The notes under the pieces were generated by a model. That model saw nothing but the letters and a program-made list of their open reading frames with translations. It did not search any database and had not been told where the DNA came from. Below, one piece after another: positions 12,309-24,707 of a DNA stretch of 64,000 bases (the first letter of the stretch is position 1; every line of letters starts with the position of its first letter). The stretch spans positions 1,798,001 to 1,862,000 of the forward strand of contig NC_089241.1 in NCBI RefSeq assembly GCF_000512585.2. Direction: 5' to 3'. The stretch comes from Kwoniella bestiolae CBS 10118 (Eukaryota > Basidiomycota > Tremellomycetes > Tremellales > Cryptococcaceae). Position numbers and translations under genes: made by a program.

Positions 12309-13190
12309 ATGCATATTGATTCCTGTGTACTTTCATCCTCTAGACCACATTGCTTCGATCGACCGCCCGCCAAATCAGATTCATATTTCCGATACGACCC
12401 CTTCCAACCATTCTCATTACCATGTTCAAGCCTAAACTACCCACATCAACTACACCTGCCCCCAGAATTGGTAAGCCACGATGTCAACGAGGAGGACTGG
12501 TGGGTTTGGGTTTGTCTCTGATCTTCGCCTCCCCACTCAAGACTCGACTGGGCACTACTGTGCATTTCGTGTATAACATATCCGAGTGATTTTCATAATC
12601 TCACATGATGGTCTTATAGGTCCCGCTTCATCGACGATCTCTCGAAAGAAGCACTCGCCAACGCCCGACATCCACTCCACCTGCACGCCCGCGGAGGTAG
12701 AAGATTGGGTCCAGAACCCGTCCTGTCAGAGGCGGTCCATTCCCTCCTTGCCTCATGGGCAGTCGCCTTCTTCTCACCAAGGGGAATAAAGATCTACGCC
12801 GCCTCAGAGGAGAAAAACGAGCGAATCCTCCCTCCTCCCATCGAACCTCCACCCTTGAAACGGGGATACTCGCATGCAGACGAATGGTCAGATGAGGAAT
12901 ACTCATCAAATAATGAGTATGCTTTTGACGACTTATCAGAGGACGAGGAAGAAGGTCATCAACGAAAGAGGGATATGTACCTCCCCAGAATTGAGAGGCA
13001 ATGGCGCAAGGATGAGAGAAAGGTTAAGAGGCGGAGAGAGAAACGGAGGAGAATGAGGGAGGGGGAGTTGAGGGGAAGTAGGATTGTAGGGGATTGGGAG
13101 ATTCATTTTATTTGTTCGACGCCTACTATCTGGCAGCAAGGGGCTAGACCGCGGGGGTATGGGGAACCTGTTATTAGGTTGAGGAGGTGA
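12309..13190 (+). CDS. Conserved-looking uncharacterised protein
   Basis: Two exons, 12309-12499 and 12620-13190 (762 nt, 253 residues). The intron starts at gtgggt (12500) and ends cttatag (12619). Splicing at this donor joins DVNEEDW to SRFIDDLSKEALANARHP in frame; the stronger-looking gtaagc donor at 12471 would put exon 2 in the wrong frame. Visible features: YFRYDPFQPFSLP near the N-terminus, a compact helical part (SEAVHSLLASWAVAFFSPRGIKIY), an acidic segment (DDLSEDEEEG), a strongly basic stretch (KDERKVKRRREKRRRMRE) and the end PRGYGEPVIRLRR. No known domain was recognised. It lies 125 bases after the preceding gene on the same strand and converges on SLX4. The start ATG is less certain than the rest. 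Confidence 0.7.
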
Positions 13191-13522
13191 CGCCTGTCCT
13201 TGGGTAGGTGGTTGTGAGATTGATGGATTTGTGGTAGGGTCCGAAGTATCAGCATCAGAGTTTGTACAGATGATGAGTGACACTCTGTAAGTATCAATTG
13301 TATGATAACCAGATAGTCAAGTGTAACATACGAGACAGTCAAGGCGGAAGGGAAATTTTGTCACTTGTTTGAGCTTGGATATTATTTCATACGTTGTAAA
13401 TATGCATTTAATGTTACTTGTACAACCTGACTGGCACTCACAGTACATTCCGCAGTATACTATGTAGTCTTTACAAGTGTCGCTTCCACCAGGTGCTATG
13501 CTAAATCTAATGCCAGACCCGA
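13191..13522. other. Convergent intergenic region
   Basis: About 330 bases between the preceding plus-strand gene and the SLX4 stop. Short minus-strand frames here are readthrough of SLX4 3' sequence; nothing else seen. Confidence 0.6.
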
Positions 13523-16500
13523 TCAATGTCTCCTTCGTTGACCTGTTGGATCCTCGCTGAAGAACGATATGCTCTGTGGTAAGCAACCCACCAAATCAGC
13601 ATCCTTAATACGCTCGGGTTCATAATGATAACAAGTTCTTTCAAAGCAAAGCACACTCCGCTCACCTGCAAATCAAGGTATTTCTTCAAATCCTTCTTCC
13701 AACCCCTCTTTTCCCGATCTATACCAGCCGCTATGGACTTGCTGACCAGCTCGTCAAAGCTTATTGGCTAGACCAATCAAACGCAAATGCAAAGTCAGCC
13801 ATATTCCACATACACATCCCGCGAATGATGATGGGTACGGAACCAGCTACTGTAAATACAGTACACCTTTACAACTCACCTCATATCGCAATATCCTCAA
13901 ATACAACTCATCATCATCCATAATCAACTTATAAAACATCTTACTCAGATCTTCATACGTTGCTTTCCCCTTGGGCTGTTCCTTCTCCTTCGCTTTCCCT
14001 TTCGATTTTGCTGTAGTCGATGCGGATTCCTGACTATCCCCAACAGTTATAGCAGTTCCCACGGATTTACCCTTCCTTGCCTTGACAGCAGCAAGGGGTA
14101 CATCGGCGGAACTGACACTGGATTCTCTCTCTTCCGTTCTGGTCCTGCTTCCGACTTTCTTCGCATTGACTTTCTTACTCTTGCCATGTGCATCAGGTAC
14201 AGGTGCCACGGGCCGAGGTGCAGGTGCGGGTGCAGGGTTGATGGCTTTCCAACATTCCATAGCTATCTTTTCGAGGGATTGATGGTCATTACTCGTTCGA
14301 TAACCATAACCTGTTACCAGTTTCTGAGCCCACATGGATTGATCAGCTTGACTCGTTGAAGACGTATTGCGATTTGGTCGCTCACCTGGAGTTTGTTTAA
14401 TTCCCATGTCGAGTAATCTGGCATACCCCTTCTTACAAGATCTGAAGTACTTTCCATTACTATCTCTTCTTCGTCTTCTGAATCATCATCGCTATCTTCC
14501 TCTCCTCCCACCTCTTCATCAGTCTGCAGCTCCTGCTCTTCATCCTCATCCACGGTATTAGTATCGCCATCCCAAGCCCACTCAAGATACGCATCCCTCC
14601 CCCATTCTTCTTCATCTTCCTGCTCTAATCCAGCTTCTGAAGGTGCGACAGAAGATACAGATATCATTTCATCATCGTCATCACCTCGTCCATCCCATGA
14701 AAGCAAGGCATCATCACCCCATTCATCTTCCTGAATCATATCGATCTCTGGTGAGCTGGATGGAACGCTGTACACCACCTGAGCAGGGGTAGGTGTGGTC
14801 GATTGATCCCTTCTTCGTGTCGTTGCTCGAGGAGTGGATGAATGTGTAGTTGACGGCGTGAGATGTTTCTGAGGCGTGCTACCATCCGTATCGTCTTTCG
14901 GGGCGTCTACTGATGGCGAGACATTCTGCTGCAGGAACGACGACGAAGAGATCGCAGGATCATGCAAATCCTCCTGTCCATCCTCCTTCTCTCCCGAACG
15001 GTACCTCCTCTCCTCCCCATCCAAGCGCGAAGATCCCATTTCCTGTCGATCCATTGGTACAGGAGAGATCCCCTTCGACTCGCGGATCTCCCCATCTTCG
15101 AAAGGGTTTCTTCGTCAACCCTCCTTCTACCTGTTCGTTCAAATAAGATCGATCAGTGTCAGGATCATCTCCATCACTACTGTATCGCTCAGAGATCAAG
15201 CGTTTCTGAGATGAGGGCGGTAAGGGCGTATCGGATTCTTCAGATTGCGAGTGAATCGATATCGAATCTTGCCCTGGTGAATCAGGGGGGATTGGTGGTG
15301 GAGTGATGGGTGATTTGGATGGTGAGCCTGAAGGCGAGATTGAAGGTTTGGCGTACATCTGAGCAAGGGAAGATTCGCCCAATGATTGTGTTGAGGGAGG
15401 ATACATTTCTTCCTTCCCTTCATCTTCGGTATCGCTGTAACGTATCCGAGAGGGCTCCTTTGGACTTCCTGGTGGAGATGGTGTGGGCGTCCCCAGCTCA
15501 GGCGGGGGACTTGACGGCCCAATAAACTCCCTCAATCTAGTTTTTACCTCATTATCCCAATCATCCCCCATCCTTTCATCAGTAGCTTTCACACTAGTAA
15601 AGCTTTTCAACCCCAGTGACTTCTTCTTCCCTTTGACAGGCGAAACATCTTCCATCGAGTCGGATCGTCTGACATGTAAGTCAAGTAACGAAGTGGGTTC
15701 GGATGACTTGGATTGGTCTTGGAGTGCCTCGTTTATCAGGTGTTTGAGATTGGGAGGTGGATTGGGGGGTCGGTATAATGGTGGACGACAGGTTGATATA
15801 TGTCTCTGCGAATTATCACGGGTTAGTAAGGACTGCATATCATGTAAACTCAGGAATTGTGGAATACAAATGGTGAAACGACGAAACGAAGTCAATATCC
15901 TCCACGGTTCCCAGCCTTCAAGCTGTGTCTCGATCCAGCCTGATAGATAAGATGCAAGAAACCACACTCACCCACTTCGCAGCCCCCGAATCAGTCTTCT
16001 TAAACCTAATCTTACAGACCACACACTTATCTAACGGTAACAGTATAGCTGTCCTCCCTAACCAATCCGGTACAGGTAATGGTGCAAGTGCCAAATCAGG
16101 TAAGAGCGGCAAGGAGGGTTGTCTGACCTGCTTCGTTATGTCTTCATCATCGTCATCGACAATTAGGGTGATAGGTTGTTTAGTCTTGGTCTTGGTTGTA
16201 GCTTTGGATTTACCTTTTCTCGATGATGAACTCGTTGCTGTTCTGGATTTTGAGGGTGGAGCAGCACTTTTCCTCGACGATTCGGCTACTTCTATGGTGG
16301 GTGGTCCAATAGAAGGTGATTTGGATAGACTCCTAGATTTCGATTTGGATAATCTTGCCCCTACCTCCGGGTTTAGCTTGTACTTCTCCACCAAGCTTGT
16401 TATACTGCTCCCGACAAATACCGGTTCGTCCTCATCCTCATCTCCTACGATCACTGGTGATTTTGAGGCAGCATTTGAGTTTCTAGATCTGTACGTCGAT

Positions 16501-16592
16501 GGCCCAGCTTTGGCTGTGGGGGTTTCGATATACACAGGTTCGTCAGATGATGTCGATGAGGTTGAGGGATGTTGAGCGAGTGGAGGGGGCAT
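13523..16592 (-). CDS. SLX4: SLX4 structure-specific endonuclease scaffold
   Basis: Scaffold of the SLX1-SLX4 nuclease that resolves branched DNA in repair and recombination. The start at 16592 gives MPPPLAQHPSTS. A zinc-finger-like CVVCKIRF...HISTC motif at about residues 195-220 crosses the first intron and resembles the UBZ4 fingers of SLX4 orthologues. Long acidic/serine-rich disorder follows. The diagnostic C-terminal block is MPDYSTWELNKLQ/KLVTGYGYR...CWKAINP. It is followed by the SLX1-binding helices EDLSKMFYKLIMDDDELYLR, LRYEPISFDELVSKSI and KDLKKYLDLQ. The last exon encodes SISFFSEDPTGQRRRH and ends with TGA (13523-13525), as in other SLX4 proteins. Between about 15130 and 15040 the reading frame has to change. 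An 88-nt intron joining NEQ to EMGSSRLDG fits phase but lacks a good branch site, so that junction is uncertain. Confidence 0.9.
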
Positions 16593-17214
16593 ATTTGGTT
16601 CTGAGTTGGTGTTATATCATTGAGTGTGGATATTCATGTGTATGGTGGCTGTTGAATGTGGATAGCAGGCGTAGCGATTATTTGTATAGATATATGATAG
16701 ATGATCCTTGGATCGATATTGGGATAATGTTGAAAGACTAAAGACTAAAGTTGAAAGATGCAAGATCATGTACGTCACGTCTCGATCACCGAAAGGAAAA
16801 TAAAGTCAACGCGTCGCAGCGAGTTCATTCGATACACTGTACTGTACTATATACACCAAGTAATCTGTATACTGATACTGCATTTCATTGCATCACATAG
16901 CACTATGCACCCCGAAGCATCATCTGCAAATCCAATGCATATACAATTTATCTCAGTCCAAAAGAAAGAAAAGATGCTATATAAATTGGGTTCAAATTAG
17001 ATTTTATGATTGGGTTGGGGTTCAATCCAGAGAAGATAGATGCAAGTATATACTGTATATGTTCATGGCAGAAAGAAAGAGAGAAAAGACGAGATCATAT
17101 GGTATGTTTGTGTTGTTCGACTTTTTGATTATGTTTTCTGTTTCTGTTCCTCCTCTCCTACCGGTTGCGATTCCGTCTGATCAATTCATCTACACCTTCC
17201 GATGTCATTGCATA
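16593..17214. other. Intergenic, SLX4 promoter and CID1 3' region
   Basis: 620 bases, AT-rich, with the SLX4 upstream region and the CID1 3' end. Plus-strand short frames are not gene-like. Confidence 0.6.
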
Positions 17215-20200
17215 CTATAGCTTCTCCCCCGCGCCCGCACCCTTCTCAGCCCCCGGATCAGGATGTTCCACCCCCTTCTCCTTTCCCACAACCTTCGGCC
17301 CATCCCCACCTATACTCTTAGCAGGTGGCGGAGCGTTCATCCCCATCCCCATCCCCAGGGAACCAAAGGAGCTCGTCAGACTCTCCACTCCAGGCAGGGG
17401 GGTAGTCTCATTCGCAGGTGAAAGAAGCGTACTTGGCGAGATGAACTTCGCAGGCGTATCTTGATCTTTCGCTTTTGCCAGATTCTTATTTGTCTGTTGC
17501 TGTTGGGATTGTCTAACAGAGGGAGGAGGTTTGATCGAAGATTTCACTGATCCAGGTGGAGGAGGGATGAGGGTCGCGGGAGTGGAATCGAAGGGTTTGA
17601 AAGCAGGTAATGGATCTTCAGAGGCACCAACACCTAATTGTAGTCCCTGGGATCTACCGTTGGGAGCGGGAGGCGCAGAATTGGGACTTCTCGAGTTCCC
17701 AGACTGCGATGCGATTCTAGATGGCCCAGGTCCACTTATCCTATCCATGGGCATACCTGGACTGGCATGTAATCTGGGATCATACCCTGGCCAAGCATTC
17801 GAAGGGGACGAAGAGGGGTTACTCGTTGAAGGTGGTTGTAAGCCCTTACCCAGTTCTAATTGGGCGTACAATCGATGTGGACTCAACGGAGCGCTGATGG
17901 TTCCTGACGTAGGTCCATTCCCACCTTCATAAGCAGATGCGGATCTTCGAGATGTTGGTGCTCCCCTATAAGCTCCACCGGGAGTCTCAAGTCCCCTTGT
18001 ACCCGTATCTCTACCTCGACCACCCCGTTCGCTCAATCCAAGATCATCGAAACCTAATCCCAGTCCTCCCACCCCACCAAGGTTGGACCCTTGACTTTGG
18101 AGCCACAGATCTTGAGCGGAATATTCAGGGAAATCATCATCGTTCTGTTGACCTCTTCGTGCATTGGGTGCATCAAGCATTGGTCCTGCGCCGAATCGGT
18201 CAAAGGGAACTTGAGAATGACTTCGATATCCGTTGTTTACGTGAGGATTGGTGAATTGCCCTCGGGTGGCGGACAGAGCTCGAGGTGCGGGAGAAGCAGA
18301 TCTTGGCGCTCTATGCAGATCATCATCTCGTTCTCTACATAGTTCGGCAAGAGCCAGGACAGCTCGATCAGGGCGTTGGGTAAGAATCTTGAAAGTCGGT
18401 CCAATCAGTACACGTTGTATGGGAGATGAGTTTGACTTCCAACTTACTCGAGTCGCTCGCATAAATTCTCCTCGGATCTGCGACATAAACACCAATTAGG
18501 TCGCAATCCATGAGTACTAGAGGCGTGAACATACCGTATACAATCCATCTTTCGTCACCGTCCTAGCAACGTTGTATGAGATTTCAAACGGATCCTGTAA
18601 TCCATTGTCAGCTCCAGCTCACATGGCATTTCTCTCCTAGCAGAGCTTACCTCGATACACAGTCTATTTCGATCTCTAGCCATCTCGTTCAATCCACCAA
18701 CATCGATCTGCAAACAAATATCAGCACTTGAATGTCAAGATGGATCACACTTCTCACTCACATCGTTCACCCAACCTTTACTTTCCTTCGTCAACTGCCC
18801 AGCTCTCAGTGACAGCACAGAGTTGTTAAATTGGAAATCATGCGAGAAAAATCGGAAGAAGTCGATGAGTCTGTATCATGCACTTTAGTTAGCTGATTAT
18901 CCTTTCGCTGTACAATATCAGCTGTAAAGGTAAAGGGTAACTCACAATTCTCCAACACTTTCAAAGTTGACTGAACTCCACTCTCTCCTCAGAGTTTCGA
19001 CATCATCGAAAAAGTACACATTTCTACCTTCCAGCATCACTTCTTCTTCTTCCATTGGTCTCATGGGCATTATACGTTGTAAGTTTGGCAGTACCGGGGG
19101 TTGCTTGACGTGAACGAGGTAGTAAAGGACCATGAGGGTGAAGCCGTCTGATGGAGTTCATGGAACTCAACTCAGCAAGCGATTCGAGAGATAAGAATAT
19201 TATGACTCACAAGAGGATAATGTCCCTCTGTATGGTGAGTTGATCCTACGTCTCTTTGACCAGACTTTCACTACGCGACATGAACAAGAACCCAGCGTCA
19301 GCAATCTCTTGAGACCGACGTGTAACTCGACCTCATCCCTGTCGAAGCATCACTCACGGAACAACACCAGCGTCCTGACCCTCGCAGGATCGATCGTAGC
19401 ATAAGTCAACAACAACCTGGTATTCTCAATTGCCAATCTGTTCTCAATTCCAATATCACAGGCGATACCTGAAATCACAACAATCGGGTCAGCCAAATTG
19501 GAAAGATAAGTAATCTGACATGACCCGTAACGCGAGCACTCATATAATTCCTAGGAGAAAGAGTCACGTACCAAAAGGCAAAGCAGGTGATGGGGCTAAT
19601 TCCAATTTCAATATAGGTATTCTAGCTCTCGGTAGAGGTTTGACATTGAAGTTTGTTTCCTACACCCATGAAAACTCTCATCAGCTTCTTCTCCAATTCC
19701 ATCGTGTGTTCGATATATCTTGTGAAAGGGGAATCAGATCAACGTACGCGTTCAAGGAGAGATGCCATGGATTCAACGAAATTTCCAGGTTCGATCGTAG
19801 CGTTTGGATCGTCAATCAAAACCACCAGATCCATATCTGCGGGTGTCAAGATATCATTAGTCCCAGTGCGAAACGGAGATAATCCAAATCCCAAAATGGT
19901 GATGGTAACGTTCGACTCACCAGAATTCCTCAGTCCAAACGAATTACAACTACTCCCAAAGCTTAGGAGACGTGCGGAAGGTTCGAGGGTTTTGATCAAT
20001 TTTTCGATCAATCCTCTTACTCTGTTGTTTGATTCATCAGTGATCTATGGCCCGGTAATTAATGTGATGGTGAAAGTAGGAGGACATGAAACCATGGTCT
20101 CCAATCCATGAAGAATTTTTCGTTCAATGATGATAGACAGGGACCAAAACTTACTCCTCTTTCACATTCAGTTCCTCGCTAGTAGGTAACAGCGGCAGAA

Positions 20201-20276
20201 CGAAGCTGAACAGCGACGTCGACAGATCATTGAGGAATCGTCGATGTAATACACCGGGGTGCATTTTGTCAGGCAT
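17215..20276 (-). CDS. CID1: CID1-type terminal nucleotidyltransferase / non-canonical poly(A) polymerase
   Basis: Adds U or A tails to RNA 3' ends; Cid1/TUTase relatives act in RNA surveillance and decay. The catalytic domain carries LLSFGSSCNSFGLRNSG followed, after an intron, by DMDLVVLIDDP, the G-S...D-x-D metal-binding signature. Next come RARIPILKLELAP, GIACDIGIENRLAIENT and ARVRTLVLFLKVWSKRRRIN. The PAP-associated domain includes FTLMVLYYLVHVKQPPVLPN, ESVGEL...LIDFFRFFSHDF and DPFEISYNVARTVTKDGLYTI. A Pro/Ser-rich tail of over 350 residues follows to TAG at 17215. About nine introns. The Met at 20276 (MPDKMHPGVLHRRFL) is the first usable in-frame start found. The frame stays open upstream to about 20370 behind an acceptor-like attag, so an extra 5' exon is possible. 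CID1 is a MAT-locus gene in Cryptococcus (family knowledge). Confidence 0.9.
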
Positions 20277-21379
20277 TGGATTGATTGGGAGGAATGGGAG
20301 CTGACGAGCTGATATGGTCTCGAGTGATTTAGGTATATGGAGAAGGGGGGAGATGGGATCACTAATATGAGCACACCGTCATATCGTCAGCCCATTGAAT
20401 CATAGTATTTCAAGATACCTGTTGCGATCGATGAAATATGATATGGTTGGTGGTAGTGGTATTGGTGATTAGAAGTAACGAAATTCGGCTTACCGAGCTG
20501 ACGATCAATCTGCGTAATAGCTAACAAGTCAATGATCTATGTACTGTCTGTCCACTTCTACTCTGTAGCTGCTGCCCTAATGTATCAAGGTACTTTGGTG
20601 ATAGGATATAATCTGCTGATCGAATTTCTATATCACCTGGAGAAGAAGTTTGATGACGCGAATTTGATGGCTGTGGTTGAATCTATTTCTATTTCCTATT
20701 CTTTTGTTCGTCGGTGGTGCGAAGTGGGGTATGCTGCTCTCTCGATAAGCAGAGTAAGATATAGATATCGAAATGATCAAAGGTACTATTCTTGTTCTTC
20801 CGTTCTTGATATGACTCTAAGCTATCTGTCTATGGATTGAACAGTTTCAATCAATTTGGCTTTATGCTCTCCTCGTGAAACCACATGCAACTGCACGTAT
20901 AATATAAAATCCGTTCCAAATTATCAGGTTAAATCCAGCGCAACAGTACAAGCGAGTCCGAGCGTGACGGGGGTGTCACGTGACGTATATGTCAACCCTC
21001 TGAATGCCACATGTCCATTCAACTGTACTTGGAATGAAGAAATTGTCCGTACAACTAATTCAGTGTTTTGGTTTATGCAACAGAAGGAGAGATGGTCGTA
21101 TTGTACTCTGCATACACCGTAACCAGACGAACCAAAACCACAATGCATTGATATTGATATTGAAACATTGACATCTAGTCATGAGCATGCAATCTACATG
21201 AACATCCGTTGGACAGTATAGAATAGAATAAAATAAAATGAGAATGGAAAAAGGCATTTCTATGGAGAGTATGTATCATATAATCATCGTTAACCCCGTT
21301 GCTCTCCTCTCATCCACTTCCACTCTCCATACCTCAAAGTAATATGTCCCACTTGTCCTTTTCAACTCTCACCACTACC
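20277..21379. other. Intergenic, CID1 5' region and GEF1 3' region
   Basis: 1.1 kb. It holds the CID1 promoter (and possibly an unrecognised 5' exon) and the 3' end of GEF1. Plus-strand frames at 20532-20840 and 20856-21122 have no recognisable composition and are not called. Confidence 0.55.
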
Positions 21380-24300
21380 TCACCTCACCACCGCCCGATC
21401 ACTCCCCTGCAACAAACTCTCAAACAACCCCATCGCACTCTTCTCATTCCTGAGCTGAATCATATAAACAATCCCCGTTCTCTTCCCCCTATCAGAAATC
21501 TCAATAGCCACTCCAGTCTTGGCTACCCTCTCTACCCCGTCCGTCAAAATGATCGTACTGATGATGATTTGAGATTTCGAAGAATCATTCTCCACTACCA
21601 GCTGTTTCAAGGGAGGTCCAGTCTTTTGAACGTATAATTTCAATTTGCCCGATCCTAGGGATTTCCATTTTTGATGTTCCTGCTTTAGGAATATCTTACA
21701 TTTCATTTGAGCGGAAATGACCGTTGGTCCAGTTAATGAAGTAATCTCCTGTTCCTCCGTATCATTTTGTTCTTCTTCATCGATCTCATCACCTTCATCT
21801 TCTGGTTCTCCTGTAAGAGGCGACGATCTTCCCACGCCCATACCTCCGGGTATTGAGGGACCATTAAGATTTTCAAATGATGAGAATCGCGCAGAGGGTG
21901 GCTCGGGCGCACGAAGAGGTTCCAGTGATCTCGATCTGGCAATGAGGTGGTTGGGGTTCTGAGCGAATGGAGCGGCCGGCATACCTGGATGACCCTGGTC
22001 GGACATGTGCGATCCACTCGGTCGGATGGATGGTACAGGAGGTAGATCCCCGTTCATATTCAGTCGAGGGGCAGATTGGACGGATCGACCAGATGGTGAA
22101 CGAGGTAATGGTGCGCCACCTGGCATCTGATCGTATCCCATACCTGGCATGGGAGGTATCTGAGGTGCATGTTGTTGAGGAGGAGATTGCATGTTGTTGG
22201 ACTGTACTCTCGGTCGAAGACTTGCCCCCCTTGGTGGAAGGACTGCCATGGTTGGTGCACCGGATGAAGCTTGGTTATTGTATGGTGGGATTCCCTGAGG
22301 AGGCGGCATAGCTTGTGGTGGAGTAGGACCTCTAGGCCAGGCTATAGCTTCCCCGGGTTGCAGAGATATTTGACTCATCTGAGAGACCAGGGCATTACCT
22401 CCCAAAGGCATTGGTGGGCCTTCGGATTGGTCGCCTGGTCGAGGACTTGTCGCGGGTGAGGATGAGTTGGAGAATGGACTAGGGTATCGTGGGAATGCAG
22501 ATTCGTTGGACCGGTTCTCGGTGGAAGCGATGGAGGGAGATCGAGGGTCGGGATAAATAGGTGATGGTGCGGCAGTGGATGGTCGAGTCACTACGGTAAG
22601 TAGTAGGAGTCAGTCCCTCGTACTGGATATTCCATGGTGAAAGCTCAGACTCACCTCCCGAAGCGAAATCGATACATTCAATCAAATCTTTCATAATTTG
22701 ATCTCTTGCTATATCAGATTCAGCATGAATCACGAACGTCTCTTTCTTCATGATCATGACCGTCAAAACGTTGGCTGAGATGACATGTCGTCAGCTATGT
22801 TTGGCTTCTGGGCAAACGTCAGCGGACTTACCTTGTTGCCCCTCAGCGACCATGAGATGTTTCCCAGCCAGAGGTGGATAGCTCAGCCACATCTCAGGCA
22901 TCGGTCCACCATGTCCCACTCGATCAGGCTGTTCTCTCGCCACCTGTTGTGCTTTCGCAGCTTTTTCTGAGGCCTCCATCCATTCTGCTACCAAGAACAA
23001 ATCGGATAATATGAAGATGTGGGCTCGTCGATGAATCACTTGTTGTCCTGTCGAGTTGGGTGTGAAGTATACAGTCACATCGTGGGATGACCGAAGTGAT
23101 CGAGTGAAAGGGAGTGAAGGTGGATTCATTTGTAATTTGCATTTCTGCAGAAATCACTTGGCATCAGCTTGCTCATCCTTACAACTGGTGGACAATTTAG
23201 ACATAGCTTAACTCACCTTGGGCGTCATTGAGAACAGATCGATAGTTCTCTCAGACTCGATGCGCAATTCCAAATCAGATAACGGAGTGGTAGCGGAGGT
23301 AGGTGTAGATCCTGAAGAAACAGGATTCGTCGAAACTTGAATCTGGGGTCTACGTTGTGGTGATTGAGTCATACTAGTCATGTTGGTCACAGCCGAACCA
23401 CCAGAATTCCTATCTTCGATCCTGCTGCTGAATGGTGAAAAACTATATCATCAGTTAGGACAACGTCTCTCCGACCGCCAAGCAGAGACGAACCGTCACC
23501 AGATCAGAAAAGATGAGGACGGAAAGGTGCTCACTTGGTATGCGAATCCATAGAACTACTCATAGCAGAGCTTGTCCTACTGATCCTCTCTTTCTCAGAC
23601 CAACTTTGTTCCCTTGAATTTGCTCCGCCACCGCCAGTATTCCCACTCAATCTATTTTCCTGAGATGTCTCATCATTATCATTCTCACTAACGTCCGCTT
23701 CCAACCTTGATTCCACAATATTGACCAGATCCTCCAACCGTTCGTTAGCGACCATCAAAAGCTTATGGTCGCTTCGTCCTTCCTTGGTACTTCTCAATAA
23801 CCTTGAATACAGCTTTTTGTAATACCTTAATCTAGTGTATGGAAGGATGAACAATGCATCCAAAGACCATTGTGTCAGGGGCGGCGTTGGGGTAGAAGCG
23901 ACGGAGATTTCTTGGAGGATGCCGTTGAGGAGCTGATTACGGGTGACTGGTTGGTACGAGTCGAAACCTGTTAGGAAGTTTGTACTGTATTTGTGGTAGG
24001 CTGGTTCGAGATCGTCGATCTATGAATGTACCCAATAGGGTTAGCGAATCTCTTGCATGAGCTGAATCTCAGAGACATCAACTGAGGAGGCAGCTTACCC
24101 ATCGCATCAATAAGTCACCTAAGGCTTTTGGACTAGATGGATTCGGTCCAATCTCTTTCAGTTTCTAGATTCAGACCATATCAGCTATTAGCCAATCCTG
24201 AGCTTGTGAACATCACTCACCGTCCCAAATGCCCTATTCGCTCTATAAACAGCCTCTACACATCTGAACATAGCATCCAGCTTGGGAGGTGGGAAATCCT

Positions 24301-24707
24301 TCCTTGACCATGCTGCTGCTACTTTCTATAAATACCATAACAGCCATTCCGTCAGCCGTCATTCATCCACTCCTCTTCCGATGATCGCTCACCCGTATTA
24401 TCAGACCAAGCTGTTCCACATAAACCCTCTCACTATCTATCAGATCAACCAACGGATTCCGCTTTGACCCCTCTGCGCCGTCGCCATGTCCTGAAGCCGC
24501 CGAAGCGGATCTCGAGACGTTCGCACTTGCTGGATCAGATACCGTCCTGGGCTGAGGCATCGCCATTGCCATAGGGTATTGCTGTCCGTTGGCACCGGAA
24601 TTATGCCACGGTTCTTGCTCTGTTATAGGCGATGGTGAGGGGACGGGGAATCTTGGATAGGTGGGTCGGGAGGGACCTGCTGTGGAAGAGGTTTGGTATG
24701 ATGCCAT
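21380..24707 (-). CDS. GEF1: Rho guanine nucleotide exchange factor (DH-PH)
   Basis: Activates a Rho-family GTPase, so likely acts in cell polarity or morphogenesis. The start MASYQTSSTAGPSRP (24707) begins a disordered N-terminus. The DH domain runs from NPLVDLIDSERVYVEQLGLI through KLDAMFRCVEAVYRANRAFG and ALGDLLMRWIDDLEPAYHKY to LDALFILPYTRLRYYKKLYS and HKLLMVANERLEDLVNIVES. A PH domain follows a Ser-rich insert (TRSLRSSHDVTVYFTPNS, RRAHIFILSDLFLVAEWME, MKKETFVIHAESD). A Pro/Ser-rich linker then leads to a second PH-like C-terminal module (MKCKIFLKQEHQKWKSLGS, KTGVAIEISDRGK, IQLRNEKSAMGLFESLLQ) and TGA at 21380. Several introns. A RhoGEF called GEF1 lies in Cryptococcus MAT next to the same neighbours, which supports the symbol. 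Confidence 0.87.
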
